The notes under the pieces were generated by a model, which made no database searches, was not told the origin of the DNA, and saw only the letters and a program-made list of their open reading frames with translations. From contig NZ_CP037452.1 of assembly GCF_007754425.1 (NCBI RefSeq), forward strand, positions 1,521,501 through 1,585,500: a stretch of DNA of 64,000 nucleotides, read 5' to 3'. Position numbers and translations under genes: made by a program. Source of the stretch: Gimesia fumaroli (GTDB lineage Bacteria > Planctomycetota > Planctomycetia > Planctomycetales > Planctomycetaceae). Below, piece after piece: positions 18,298 to 27,307 of the stretch. Numbering within the stretch: position 1 is the stretch's first letter; every line of letters starts with the position of its first letter.

Positions 18298-19881
18298 CTA
18301 AATGGAGGGAAAATGAAAACCGGTAATGCGGCTCACCGTCGCAATGCAGACAATCGCCTGAGCGACCAGTGCCACAATCCAGGTTGATTGCTGTTTTAGA
18401 AACGAAGGTGGGTGTGATTCGTTCAATGTAGCTTCGACTTGAATCGTTTTCCAGTATGGGATTGTCATGATCAGAAACCAGGGGAGAAAAATCAGCCAGA
18501 GTCGTGCCGCTTCACCCATGTTCTTGCCGGACAGCCATAATAGGCAAAGGACAATCACACAAGAGAGAGACAGGTTTGAAAACCCAGGGTGAAATGGCTG
18601 GTCTTCTCGATTGGTGCCCGACCATTTTTGGCTGCACAATGATTTTCCTGCCAGCCAGGCAAGAGGCAGTCCCACGGCCAGACTGATTTCGAGCGGATTC
18701 ACCAGCAGCCATTTCCAATAGCTGCGGGGATACTGCAGATAAAAACCGGCATGGTTCTGCAGGTTATATCGCCAAACCTGAAGCAGGTTAATCTCGTAAA
18801 AAATTCCCAGCAGTATTGTGGGAGTTAACAGTCCCAGCAGTCCGCAGACAGACGCTGTCAAAAAGCGTTTCCAGGCGGGGGTGGGCAGGCTGCTGTCATG
18901 GCGCAGCTGCCAGGTTTCTAAAACCGAAAATAAAGCAGTGCAGAGAGCGATGGGAAGAAAAGCCAGAGTCAGGCAGAACCCGCTCCAGAGCAAAAAGCCG
19001 GACAGCAGATAACAGAGATATGAATTGCGGCGCCAGGCAACGACCCAAAGGTAGAGAAACAGAATTCCGATTACCGAATATAGGGCATCTGATTTCGGTT
19101 GAAAGATCAACGTAGCAGGAACCAGCGGCCAGAATGCAGCGACCTGCCAGCTGACTTCGCGTGAACTGAATTCGCGCGATAGCAAAAACAGGGGAATCAC
19201 TGTCAGCGTTGACATCACCAGCGTAATTAAGGTGGCGAGCCAGAGAACAGCGCTGTCGCGTTCGGTTAATGGGTGTTCCGTTGAGGCAGTGAAATTTGCG
19301 ATAATTTCCGTTGCTTCCTGAAACGAAGCTGGCTGGGTCTGCAGCAGGATTGACTGTAACTCGGGCGCAGATTCACAAAGTTGGATCAACGTTCGGTAGA
19401 ATAGTGGTAAGCCGGGTGGGTGGGTGCCTTCATGCAGCACATCCCCTTGTTTCATTTTCTTTTCATAATTTGCCAGGTACTCTTTCAGATCGGGGATACC
19501 TTTTTGTGCTTCGGTAAAATAGCCTGAGGAGCCTTTATAAAATAAAACGAAAGGTGCTTTTGTCAGTCGGTATTCTCCCGGGGGGCTGTCCTGTATCAGA
19601 AGAGAGAAGATAGTTCCGGATACTGCCAGCCCCGACAGCCAGATAGAAAGTTCAATGCGGTTTGCGTATTTGATGCGTGAGAGGCCCAGCAGAACTGCTA
19701 ACAGGTAAACGATGACTACAATCGCGGCAACAATCCATCCGGGAATTATTTCAGGTCCTACAAACGGAATACGTTCCCATGTCCATTCTCCGGCAATACC
19801 CAAAGGCAGCTGTGTGAACCAGAACAGGCCAATGGTGATGGTGGTTGCAATCAGGAAGGGTAAAAGAGTTTGGAATCGCAT
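18298..19881 (-). CDS. Polytopic membrane protein, GT-C glycosyltransferase-like
   Basis: The 527-residue protein has about ten hydrophobic segments. The loop after the second or third segment holds EGTHPPGLPLFY, resembling the HPP loop of GT39/ArnT-type lipid-linked sugar transferases. A polar stretch of about 130 residues separates the early segments from the main membrane block. I could not identify the acidic catalytic residue of the first loop with certainty; GEWTWER is a candidate. Inferred role: transfer of a sugar from a polyprenyl carrier on the outer face of the inner membrane. Confidence 0.65.
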   Translation of the reverse strand: MRFQTLLPFLIATTITIGLFWFTQLPLGIAGEWTWERIPFVGPEIIPGWIVAAIVVIVYLLAVLLGLSRIKYANRIELSIWLSGLAVSGTIFSLLIQDSPPGEYRLTKAPFVLFYKGSSGYFTEAQKGIPDLKEYLANYEKKMKQGDVLHEGTHPPGLPLFYRTLIQLCESAPELQSILLQTQPASFQEATEIIANFTASTEHPLTERDSAVLWLATLITLVMSTLTVIPLFLLSREFSSREVSWQVAAFWPLVPATLIFQPKSDALYSVIGILFLYLWVVAWRRNSYLCYLLSGFLLWSGFCLTLAFLPIALCTALFSVLETWQLRHDSSLPTPAWKRFLTASVCGLLGLLTPTILLGIFYEINLLQVWRYNLQNHAGFYLQYPRSYWKWLLVNPLEISLAVGLPLAWLAGKSLCSQKWSGTNREDQPFHPGFSNLSLSCVIVLCLLWLSGKNMGEAARLWLIFLPWFLIMTIPYWKTIQVEATLNESHPPSFLKQQSTWIVALVAQAIVCIATVSRITGFHFPSI

Positions 19882-19965
19882 TGATCAGCCAGATTGAAAA
19901 CTGGAAAATAACAGCTTGCGACGCATGGTAAATTTTTGTGGTTCGAAAGGATCCAATATCATGTG

Positions 19966-20706
19966 TCAATCAATAAATAAAACGATGCAGGTGATATTGT
20001 CCTTGGAGCCACCTTCTTGAGCCGCTTTCACAATTTCTTCGGCTGTCTGTTGTGGATCATCAGATTGTCCCAGAAGTTCCTTTAGTTTTTCATCAGAAAT
20101 ACCATCGGTGACTCCATCGGAGCAGAGTATGATCCGATCTTTGGGAGAAGGTTCCAGCTGTCGTGCTTGCGTTCCTGCGCTACCATCTTTGGTACCCAGG
20201 TAGCGATAGAGCACATTTTTATAACGATGTGTCAGTGCCTCTTCCTCAGTGATGGTGCCGGCGTCAACCAGCGCCTGGGTAAGAGAGTGATCGGTAGTCA
20301 ACTGGTGCAGGCTGTTGTTTCTTAACAGATACACGCGACTGTCGCCGACACCTCCAATAAAAAATTTGCCGCCGACCTGAATCGCAAAAACGATTGTTGT
20401 TCCCATGCTGCGGCAGTTAGGATCAAGCTCGCCCAGCGCCATGATTTCGACATTCGCATGCGAGACAGCCTCGTCAATGGCAGGGACCACGTTGTCCGTT
20501 TGGGAATCTTCAAAGCGAATTAACTCATCCAGTTTTTGGGGAATCAATTCAATCGCGAGCTGGCTGGCTTTTTCACCCGCGCACTGACCTCCCATACCAT
20601 CTGCAACCAGAAAGTATTTGTTTGCGGGATCAACGTAATAATTGTCCTCATTATTTTCACGGAAATTTCCGGTAATGCTGACTTTGCCGTAACGAATTGC
20701 AACCAT
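19966..20706 (-). CDS. PP2C-type protein serine/threonine phosphatase
   Basis: The 246-residue catalytic domain is complete: [56 protein letters not shown] and [10 protein letters not shown]. These carry the aspartates that bind the two metal ions. It is of the compact bacterial Stp/PstP type, soluble and with no extra domain. It would reverse phosphorylation by Hanks-type kinases, which are numerous in planctomycetes; no kinase gene is in the window. It lies 84 bp upstream of the GT-C-like gene on the same strand. Confidence 0.93.
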   Translation of the reverse strand: MVAIRYGKVSITGNFRENNEDNYYVDPANKYFLVADGMGGQCAGEKASQLAIELIPQKLDELIRFEDSQTDNVVPAIDEAVSHANVEIMALGELDPNCRSMGTTIVFAIQVGGKFFIGGVGDSRVYLLRNNSLHQLTTDHSLTQALVDAGTITEEEALTHRYKNVLYRYLGTKDGSAGTQARQLEPSPKDRIILCSDGVTDGISDEKLKELLGQSDDPQQTAEEIVKAAQEGGSKDNITCIVLFID

Positions 20707-20872
20707 TAATTAGCCTGTTTTGCGCCGATAATATTTTAAACTGAGGTCGATGTCTCAAACTCCCAATACCAGTTCAACGAACATTTTCTCCATAGCATCA
20801 TAGCATCTTTTATAGGAGATGGAAATTTTAATAATGCTGTATCTGCTTGTTTTTTCTTGTCTTAGATAAATT

Positions 20873-21604
20873 TCAGGGGCATACCGTCTGGACCAGATCA
20901 CGTACTCCCAGCGTGGTAGAACAGATGAAAAGTTCGCCTGCTTCAAAGCCGGCACTGGTTCCCAGAAGTTTGTTCTGACTTTCAACAAGCCGGAAGACCC
21001 TGTCTTTTTCAGGAGGAAACTGCGATTCATAAGCGCGAATCGATTCCAATTTTTGCTCTAGTGTATCTGAAATGTCTACCACAAACTGACCGCTGCCCTC
21101 CGGGTAATTCAATGATCCAAAGCCGAGGGGAAACCAGACCTGTTTTTTGATCGTGTGCGGCTCGGTATGGTCGAAATGTTCGTTCCATTTTGTCAGACGT
21201 GAGTAAAAAACGGCGGCATCAGTAATCTGCATGGCTTGCCAGTGGTCGGGGGAAGCCATCGGAGTTTTTCCGGCAAGTCCCAGAACAACCTGAGGACGAT
21301 ATTTGCGAAAGAGAGAGGCTAATGCAACTCGATTTTCAAAGCTATCGAACAGACGACGATTGGTCAGTTCCAATGTTTTGCGAACATGAATTCCCAGAAT
21401 GTCTGCTGCATTCCGGGCTTCTTCCAATCGAAATTCAGGCCCTGGGCTCAATGGCGTTGGTTCCCCATCGGTCAAGTCGATGATTCCCACGCGATACCCT
21501 TGATGAACGAGTTTTGCCAAGGTCCCTCCACAGGCAATCTCAACATCATCAGGGTGAGCACCAACGGCGATTACGTCAAGTGGTTCGGGAAGTTCTGTAT
21601 TCAT
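20873..21604 (-). CDS. PIG-L family deacetylase, BshB1-like
   Basis: The zinc motif AHPDDVE lies at about residues 16-22, with [23 protein letters not shown] following in the family pattern. [19 protein letters not shown] carries a later metal-binding histidine. The 243-residue length and the substrate loop [17 protein letters not shown] resemble BshB1, which deacetylates GlcNAc-malate in bacillithiol synthesis. No bshA or bshC is in the window, so the thiol role is a family inference and other N-acetylglucosaminyl substrates are possible. Confidence 0.88.
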   Translation of the reverse strand: MNTELPEPLDVIAVGAHPDDVEIACGGTLAKLVHQGYRVGIIDLTDGEPTPLSPGPEFRLEEARNAADILGIHVRKTLELTNRRLFDSFENRVALASLFRKYRPQVVLGLAGKTPMASPDHWQAMQITDAAVFYSRLTKWNEHFDHTEPHTIKKQVWFPLGFGSLNYPEGSGQFVVDISDTLEQKLESIRAYESQFPPEKDRVFRLVESQNKLLGTSAGFEAGELFICSTTLGVRDLVQTVCP

Positions 21605-21984
21605 CGGGCCTGTTCTCTACCGCACTCAGGTTTCACTCGTGCGTTTTCAAATATTTGTATGAAATCCTGGTCACTCATTTTTCATAAAACAAAAACCGTC
21701 GAATAAAGTATGAATTGATGAGCGCCCGTTTGGGTTCGAAACTGAGCTATGAAAGCCATTCTTTGTGCTGAACCAGCATTCGTCAACAATGGAAACTCGA
21801 ATATCTTCAGAATCAGTATAATCTGTAGACTTGGGTTACCGGGAAAGCAGAAACTGGTAGTACCCGGGGAAGCTGAACTTAGGTTTAATTACTATTGCGA
21901 GAATGTCGAGTTTTCGATCTGATTTGAAATGCGAGACAGGACAGCAGGAAATTCAAGAGCCGAACATTTTGGATCCATGTGCGA
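21605..21984. other. Intergenic region
   Basis: This 380-bp stretch lies between two minus-strand genes. A GC-rich imperfect hairpin around 21838-21878 (CCGGG/CCCGG) is the only structure noticed. No gene-like frame is present. Confidence 0.4.
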
Positions 21985-22698
21985 TCAAGTCTGGCTTTCG
22001 GCGATTTTATTTTCTGCTTCAATGATGATTTCGTGGGTCTCGTGAGGAGTTGTCGCTTCACGTAATTGTTCCACAAAATCAGGCAGCTGCAGCATTCGTC
22101 CCAGCCTGGCCAGGACGGAAAGGTGAGTTGATGCGTCGGAGCAGATCACTAGAAAAAAAATGTCAGTGAGTCTGCCGTTTTGGGCACCAAAGGGAATTCC
22201 AGTCAGGGTGCGTCCATAAGCGATCAGTGGTTCGCCGACCGCGTCGGGAATGGGATTTCGGGGATGGGGAATGGCGACGCCGTTCTCAAACGCGGTCGGA
22301 TAGGCTTCTTCGCGTTGTTGGAGTGCAGTCAGAACAGTTGCGGGTTCCCAGATTTGCCAGGTTCTTCCGGCAACTTCGATCAGGCTTTCCAGAACAGACC
22401 GTTTCGTGCGTGCATTCAGGGGAACCTCAATTAACTCTTCGGGCATTAAGCTACTGATCAGGTGATTTGAGTCGAGCTCTGTGGGGGCATTAGTCTGTTC
22501 GACCAGTTCCAGTTCTGAGGTAGTGTAACTACGCATTTCCTCTTCCAGCCAGTGAGTAATTTCTGTTGGATGAAATTGCCATTCGCCTTTGACTTTGCGG
22601 CCTGGAATCCGTCCGCGATTCGCCAGCTTTTCAAGCTCGCGGCGATCTCTACCCAGTTGCTTTGATAAATCGTTCAGGCTGAAAGGTTCATGAGCCAT
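21985..22698 (-). CDS. HTH (excisionase-like) domain fused to PTS EIIA (PtsN-type) domain
   Basis: Residues 1-60 form a winged-helix of the MerR/excisionase type (LSKQLGRDRRELEKLANRG, then a QFHPTEITHWL wing). Residues about 85-230 are a fructose/nitrogen-type EIIA domain with the phosphorylatable histidine in GVAIPHPRNP. EIIA-Ntr normally lacks a DNA-binding domain and regulates potassium and nitrogen responses by its phosphorylation state. The fusion suggests a transcription factor or DNA-bound sensor whose state is set by the phosphotransfer chain. No EI or HPr gene is nearby. Confidence 0.88.
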   Translation of the reverse strand: MAHEPFSLNDLSKQLGRDRRELEKLANRGRIPGRKVKGEWQFHPTEITHWLEEEMRSYTTSELELVEQTNAPTELDSNHLISSLMPEELIEVPLNARTKRSVLESLIEVAGRTWQIWEPATVLTALQQREEAYPTAFENGVAIPHPRNPIPDAVGEPLIAYGRTLTGIPFGAQNGRLTDIFFLVICSDASTHLSVLARLGRMLQLPDFVEQLREATTPHETHEIIIEAENKIAESQT

Positions 22699-22987
22699 GG
22701 GAGGTTACCATTACATGGTGAGAAATCGGAGAAAATCAATGTCAGTGAAAAGCCGCGCCAAGGACAGCGATTTACTGAAGTCAGAACACGCTCATCATTT
22801 CGTTTCACTGGAAACTGAAATCAGCCAAGACCAAGGGGGTGAAGTAAGTGGATGGTAGACGAGCAGGATAAAATCGTACTCGTATTAAAGTTGATTGATA
22901 TGGTACCCCAAAAGTACAAAGAGAATCAATCTTGAGCGACTTTTTTCGCGATAGATCTTAGAAAAGGCCGCGGGAAATATGCAGAGC

Positions 22988-23875
22988 CTAACCGAATTGA
23001 GAGGGGGCTTCTGCCTGGCTGGCGAGTTGAAGTTGGGAGAGCAAACTTGAATAGTCGGACTGCCAAATTTGTTCAGACCAGATTTCCAAATCAAAGAAAC
23101 CCTGATAGCCGGCATCATTGATGGCTTCAATCATGTCATAGCTGGCGAAGGAATCTCGTGAAGTGGTGTTTGAGTCAAAGTTAGAAATTTGAACAGCAGT
23201 CACTAGTGAGATTATCTCAGGAAGTAGTTCCTGAATTTTTCCTTCCTGCTGAAGCTGAGCGGGGTCGATTGAAATTCCAACGGCCGGGTGTCCGCATGCG
23301 TCGATGATCTCTAAGGAAGAATGCAGAGAGTTGAGAAAAGTCCAGTTTCGGGCAAATGGGACTGGCATAGATTTTAATGCCAGTCTGGTGCCATTTGCTG
23401 CTGCGGTATCTCCTAGTTTTTTGAGGGCTTCGATGGTCAGATCCCGTGCATGATTTAAAGTGTGTCCTGCACGGGGACCACTGACAATCTGGATGGCAGT
23501 TGCATTGACTTGCCCGCCAAATTGGATCAATTCAATGGCGTCAGCGATCGAGTCATCAAACGAGTATTCATTGCAGCCTGTAAACCCACCAGCGAGAGTA
23601 ATGGTTGAAACTTTGATCCCCGAATCAATCACTAATTCTGCTGCCTGGTCTGTTTCTAGGTCCAGGATTTTTCGGTTCCAGAGACCAATCGCCGGGATGC
23701 CGCCAGCCAGCAGACCGAGCAGACTCTCTTTGAAAGACCAGTGATAGGTTGTGATCTGATTTACGGAAATTCGATCAGACAGAGAAAACGAATGCTCGTT
23801 ATTTTTTGATTCAACAGTGGAAGATGGAGTAGAGAACGAATTGACTTTACGCTGTGAGAGAAGCTCTTTAGTCAC
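22988..23875 (-). CDS. Sugar phosphate isomerase/epimerase family TIM-barrel protein
   Basis: The 295-residue protein carries the xylose isomerase-like (AP-endonuclease 2) barrel. It has a first-strand GIPAIGLWN, then TITLAGGFTG. IQIVSGPRAGHTLNHA follows, then LALKSMPVPFARNWTF, GISIDPAQL and the closing FFDLEIWSEQIW. Several of these place His/Asp/Glu near a metal site. The first 45 residues are a polar extension of unknown purpose. Substrate not known; such proteins often act on inositols or keto-sugars in planctomycetes. Confidence 0.82.
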   Translation of the reverse strand: MTKELLSQRKVNSFSTPSSTVESKNNEHSFSLSDRISVNQITTYHWSFKESLLGLLAGGIPAIGLWNRKILDLETDQAAELVIDSGIKVSTITLAGGFTGCNEYSFDDSIADAIELIQFGGQVNATAIQIVSGPRAGHTLNHARDLTIEALKKLGDTAAANGTRLALKSMPVPFARNWTFLNSLHSSLEIIDACGHPAVGISIDPAQLQQEGKIQELLPEIISLVTAVQISNFDSNTTSRDSFASYDMIEAINDAGYQGFFDLEIWSEQIWQSDYSSLLSQLQLASQAEAPSQFG

Positions 23876-24464
23876 TCGGTCACCTGCTGTCTGGAGAGAA
23901 GATCAGGTATATATTTTCAATTAGATTCAGTGGTCTAATTGTCAATAACAATAAATAAAATTCAGGGTGATTTACTCAGGATGTATTTGACTTTACAGAT
24001 TTAACTTGCGATTTCAAATCTGTGGATGTGTCTATCGAAGTATCATAAGTAATCACAAAAAATTTTCCATAGCAAAAACAGAAAACAACTTTTGCTAAAG
24101 ACCAATATTGCTTATCTACTCAGAAAGTCAACCGACATCAGTCAACGTTTTAAAGAGTTCAAAAAAACTTTCATGTTGCGTTCTGTATGGAGAAGCTCGA
24201 TTCGAAAACAAAGCAAGGAAGAACTTTCGTTCGATATTGAAATTGCATGTTCACGTTCAAAAAGCTCAGGAAGGCTTTACTTGCAATGTTGAATCGAAAG
24301 CGTTTTTCTTTTGTGGTTTATTAACGCGCGGGGTCTGATGCAGGTCAAGAAATCTTGCAGGTATGAAGTTCATTGTCACTCAAAGGTAACTCACTTGAAT
24401 CCATAAAAAAGTGGCTCGTCTTTTTGAGCCACTTTTAACAAGGGATCATTGCACAAAACAAAAA
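23876..24464. other. Intergenic region
   Basis: About 590 bp, AT-rich, between two minus-strand genes. It contains the terminator of the DUF3500 gene at its right end. A 66-codon plus-strand frame (24092-24292) has no ribosome binding site or protein-like pattern. Confidence 0.4.
24405..24436 (-). terminator. Intrinsic terminator of the DUF3500 gene
   Basis: An 11-bp inverted repeat (24407-24417 with 24426-24436) has an 8-nt loop. On the minus strand it ends in a run of T. It lies 29 bp past the stop codon. Confidence 0.88.
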
Positions 24465-25523
24465 TCAACTAGTGACAATTTGTGTGTGGGGGTCATCTGA
24501 AATATTCACCCAGACGTGCACATGAGGTGCTCCGCGATAGTGCCAGACAAAGGCGGGCCCTTCGAGACGCCAGTTATCCCAGACCTGATCCTTGCCGATA
24601 TCACCAGACTGGTAGAAGGATATCTTACATTGATCCAAGCCGCCCTGGGCTTTGATGCATTTTCGAACTTCTTTTTGATCGGATGTCCGGAACGGCTCGA
24701 TAAGTGAGCTGAGAACTTTCTGCATCTCCTGTTTTTGGTCGCGGGTCATGTCAGCAACCTGCAAACCTGTGATCTGGTTGGCCGTTTTTTTGAAATGGAC
24801 CTTGGTTTCAGAAGGGGCCTGAGGAATCAGAGCAGCTTTGCGCTGTTTCCCATCCAGAATTTTGTAGACATGGTTTGCTTTTAACGCCTGCTCCCAGAAT
24901 ACATTTCCAGGATGGTTGGCTTTTTCATTAAATTCGTCCGCAGCATGTCCGTAAAAAATGGGGCCACCAAAGGCCAGGTGTTCTGCACTGTCTCCATCGC
25001 TACGAACCGTTGTGTGACGTCCCGTCATGACGAATTGAAATTGATCGGTTCCCGGCGTTCCAAAAATGGCTATCGATTGGTCTTCTCCATAACCGCCCTG
25101 GTCATCCAGAAGTTGCTTGCGAATTTTTTTATGCCAGCTGGGATCAAAGTGACCAAAGAAGATGGCCTCAATGATATCTTTTTGGTCCTTGGTGAAGAAG
25201 TCACTGTTAACAATCGGTTCGGTAATATTCCAGTTCGCCCGAACATGCTGACGCAGCAGTCCATGTTTGTCCTTATGGTCCCACCCAAAACAGACTTTTG
25301 ATTTTTGTTTAGGGGTCAGGCTTTCATACAGTTTTCGAGTGAGTGGTTCCGGAGCTGTTGGCTGCGGTGTTTTTTCTGAGGGCTGTCCTGCCAGTAATCC
25401 CGCTGTATTTAAGATTGGAGTTCCTGCGATCGCGGCTCCCACCGTTTTAACGAAATGCCGTCGTGTGACTGGCAGAGAGTCGGGAGTGAGACTTTGCGAG
25501 AGAGCGAGCGGATTGAATTGCAT
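24465..25523 (-). CDS. DUF3500 family Tat-exported protein
   Basis: The 352-residue protein carries a twin-arginine signal (TRRHFVKTVGAAIAG at about residues 20-34). The mature part has the DUF3500 pattern: GFGHFDPSW-like (FFGHFDPSWHKK), GTPGTDQFQFVMTGRHTT, FGGPIFYGHA and the C-terminal AFVWHYRGAPHVHVWVNI. It is rich in His near the C-terminus, compatible with a metal cofactor loaded in the cytoplasm before Tat export. The function of the family is unknown. It is monocistronic. Confidence 0.85.
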   Translation of the reverse strand: MQFNPLALSQSLTPDSLPVTRRHFVKTVGAAIAGTPILNTAGLLAGQPSEKTPQPTAPEPLTRKLYESLTPKQKSKVCFGWDHKDKHGLLRQHVRANWNITEPIVNSDFFTKDQKDIIEAIFFGHFDPSWHKKIRKQLLDDQGGYGEDQSIAIFGTPGTDQFQFVMTGRHTTVRSDGDSAEHLAFGGPIFYGHAADEFNEKANHPGNVFWEQALKANHVYKILDGKQRKAALIPQAPSETKVHFKKTANQITGLQVADMTRDQKQEMQKVLSSLIEPFRTSDQKEVRKCIKAQGGLDQCKISFYQSGDIGKDQVWDNWRLEGPAFVWHYRGAPHVHVWVNISDDPHTQIVTS

Positions 25524-25948
25524 GAGAACACCAATCTTTGTTTTAGAGGAGGGTTGGTACTGTTCCGATTTTCAATTAGTTTATCAATCAGTTGGCTTGA
25601 TCGTCAAATAAAATTTACAGGGATTGATTTGGTGTGTGTGGCAGGGCTGATCTTTTCATCGACAGAAAAATAGTTGGAGTTATTGCTGGTATCTCCCACG
25701 CAGTGGTGTTAGTCTGATGTTGTGTTCACTTGTTTCTGGATAGGTCATTTGTGAAATCTAGTGGAACGAATGACGGGCATAATTGAATGTTGATGAGTAT
25801 GGGTTTAGAATATCTGATTCTCTTACCTACATTTCCATAGTCAGGTTCTTTTAACAGTCAATCTCGGGCAAACAATAGCGTGCTGAATTTTCATCATCGA
25901 TTTTGGGATAAGTGGAGGCAGGCGTCTGTCTGTTCAAAGCAAAAGCAT
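25524..25948. other. Intergenic region
   Basis: The region lies between the divergent DUF3500 and DUF1080 genes. No hairpin or small gene is recognisable. Confidence 0.35.
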
Positions 25949-26731
25949 ATGCGAAACCGGTTTTCTTCGCTGCTTCTGATGGGGGGAATTACCTACTTTG
26001 TGTTGGGGACAGCCACATTAATGGCGCAGGACGCAAAGGCTCCGCCAAAACAAGATACGGGTGAAAAAGTAGAGAAACCTGCTCCCTCTTCTCGACCATT
26101 GCCCGGTCCGGAAAAATTATTGAACGGCGGAAACTTCTGGGATCATTGGAAATATTTCAGCGAAGAAGAGAAAGAAGCAAACCGAAATGTGACTTGGAAG
26201 GTTGTCGGCGGTGGCAAGGACCTGCCCAGCATTTTGATTTGTTCCGGAAAACCTTACGGCTATATTCGTACGCAAAAGTCATATGAAAATTTTCGGTTTA
26301 GTATGGAGTGGATGTATCCCAACGACCCGAATGCCAACAGCGGAATCCTGCTGTTTACAGCTGAACCCGACAAAGTCTGGCCTAAGGCATTTCAGGTTCA
26401 GTTGCATCGACCGGAAGCTGGCTATGTATTTCCGACGCCAGGGAGTGGTGCCAAGTCTGCAAATAAACTCTCGCCGACAAAGCCTTTGGATTTACCAGTC
26501 GGGAAGTGGCATAAATGCGTGTTAACGTGCCAGCAGGGGAATATTTCTGTGATGATTAATGGGGTCAAGCTTGGTGAAGTTACCGGCTGTGATCCGAGTA
26601 AAGGCGCAATCGCCCTTCAGAGCGAAGGCTCTGAAATTCACTTTCGAAATCTACTGGTGGAAATTTTGTCTCCGGAGCCGGCTGTCGAACAGAAGGAACC
26701 TGTCGCGCAACAGAAGCCCGATAAAACCTAG
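25949..26731 (+). CDS. DUF1080 (3-keto-disaccharide hydrolase-like) exported protein
   Basis: The start at 25949 gives a clean signal peptide (MRNRFSSLLLMGG, cleaved near LMAQDA); the open frame continues upstream to a GTG at 25880. After a proline-rich linker, residues about 55-235 form a concanavalin-like domain. It has the DUF1080 landmarks LLNGGNFWDHW, ENFRFSMEWMYPNDPNANSG and GKWHKCVLTCQQGNISVMI. Family members bind or hydrolyse sugars in the periplasm. It converges on the universal stress gene 44 bp away. Confidence 0.85.
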   Translation: MRNRFSSLLLMGGITYFVLGTATLMAQDAKAPPKQDTGEKVEKPAPSSRPLPGPEKLLNGGNFWDHWKYFSEEEKEANRNVTWKVVGGGKDLPSILICSGKPYGYIRTQKSYENFRFSMEWMYPNDPNANSGILLFTAEPDKVWPKAFQVQLHRPEAGYVFPTPGSGAKSANKLSPTKPLDLPVGKWHKCVLTCQQGNISVMINGVKLGEVTGCDPSKGAIALQSEGSEIHFRNLLVEILSPEPAVEQKEPVAQQKPDKT

Positions 26732-26775
26732 GTTGGAATTTTATTGTCGTGGACTCGTTTCTGTGTTTTCTCAAC

Positions 26776-27213
26776 TCAGCTTTTTGGCTGACGCAAAACG
26801 AGGGTCGGGCAGGGAGCATGTCTGAGAACACGTTCTGCAACAGAACCCAGCGCCAGTCTGGTGATTCCTGTATAGCCATGTGATGGGATCACGATTAGAT
26901 CGATGCCATTATCTTTTGCAAAGTCGGCAATTTTGATCCCGGGGTCGCCAACCAGCGTTTTGAAACCGACGCCTTCAATCTGATATTTTTCAAATTCTTC
27001 TTTGGCATATTTTTTGACATGCTCTGTGCGTTTTTCATCGGTCAGCCCTCCAAACAGAACACCCGGTGAAACCAGATCCAGCGGCACCATGACATGCACG
27101 ACGGTCACGTTTGCTGGAGCTTCTGAAATTTGAATGGCTTTCTTGATGGCTTCGAGTGAGCTCTCAGAGAAATCAACAGGGACAAGGATCTTTTTTCCTG
27201 TGAAGTAGCCCAT
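26776..27213 (-). CDS. Universal stress protein (UspA family)
   Basis: The single 145-residue Usp domain starts KKILVPVDFSESS. It ends with the ATP-binding signature SHGYTGITRLALGSVAERV followed by CPTLVLR. It belongs to the ATP-binding class, not the UspA class that lacks this loop. It is cytoplasmic. The gene follows the AGCS gene by 94 bp on the opposite side of the convergent DUF1080 gene, with no shared function evident. Confidence 0.93.
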   Translation of the reverse strand: MGYFTGKKILVPVDFSESSLEAIKKAIQISEAPANVTVVHVMVPLDLVSPGVLFGGLTDEKRTEHVKKYAKEEFEKYQIEGVGFKTLVGDPGIKIADFAKDNGIDLIVIPSHGYTGITRLALGSVAERVLRHAPCPTLVLRQPKS

Positions 27214-27307
27214 GGTGTTTGCTTTCTTATGTTAGGGGGCAAGTAACAGCCGTCATTGTGAATTGTACGAAATTTTGATGTCAGCCAACATTGGTAATTT
27301 TATGCAA

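Noticed and set aside
18145..18387. 80-codon plus-strand frame
   Set aside because: It overlaps the end of the membrane protein gene on the other strand and has no supporting signal.
24092..24338. Two overlapping frames of 66 and 76 codons
   Set aside because: They lie in AT-rich intergenic DNA, share sequence in different frames, and have no start signal.
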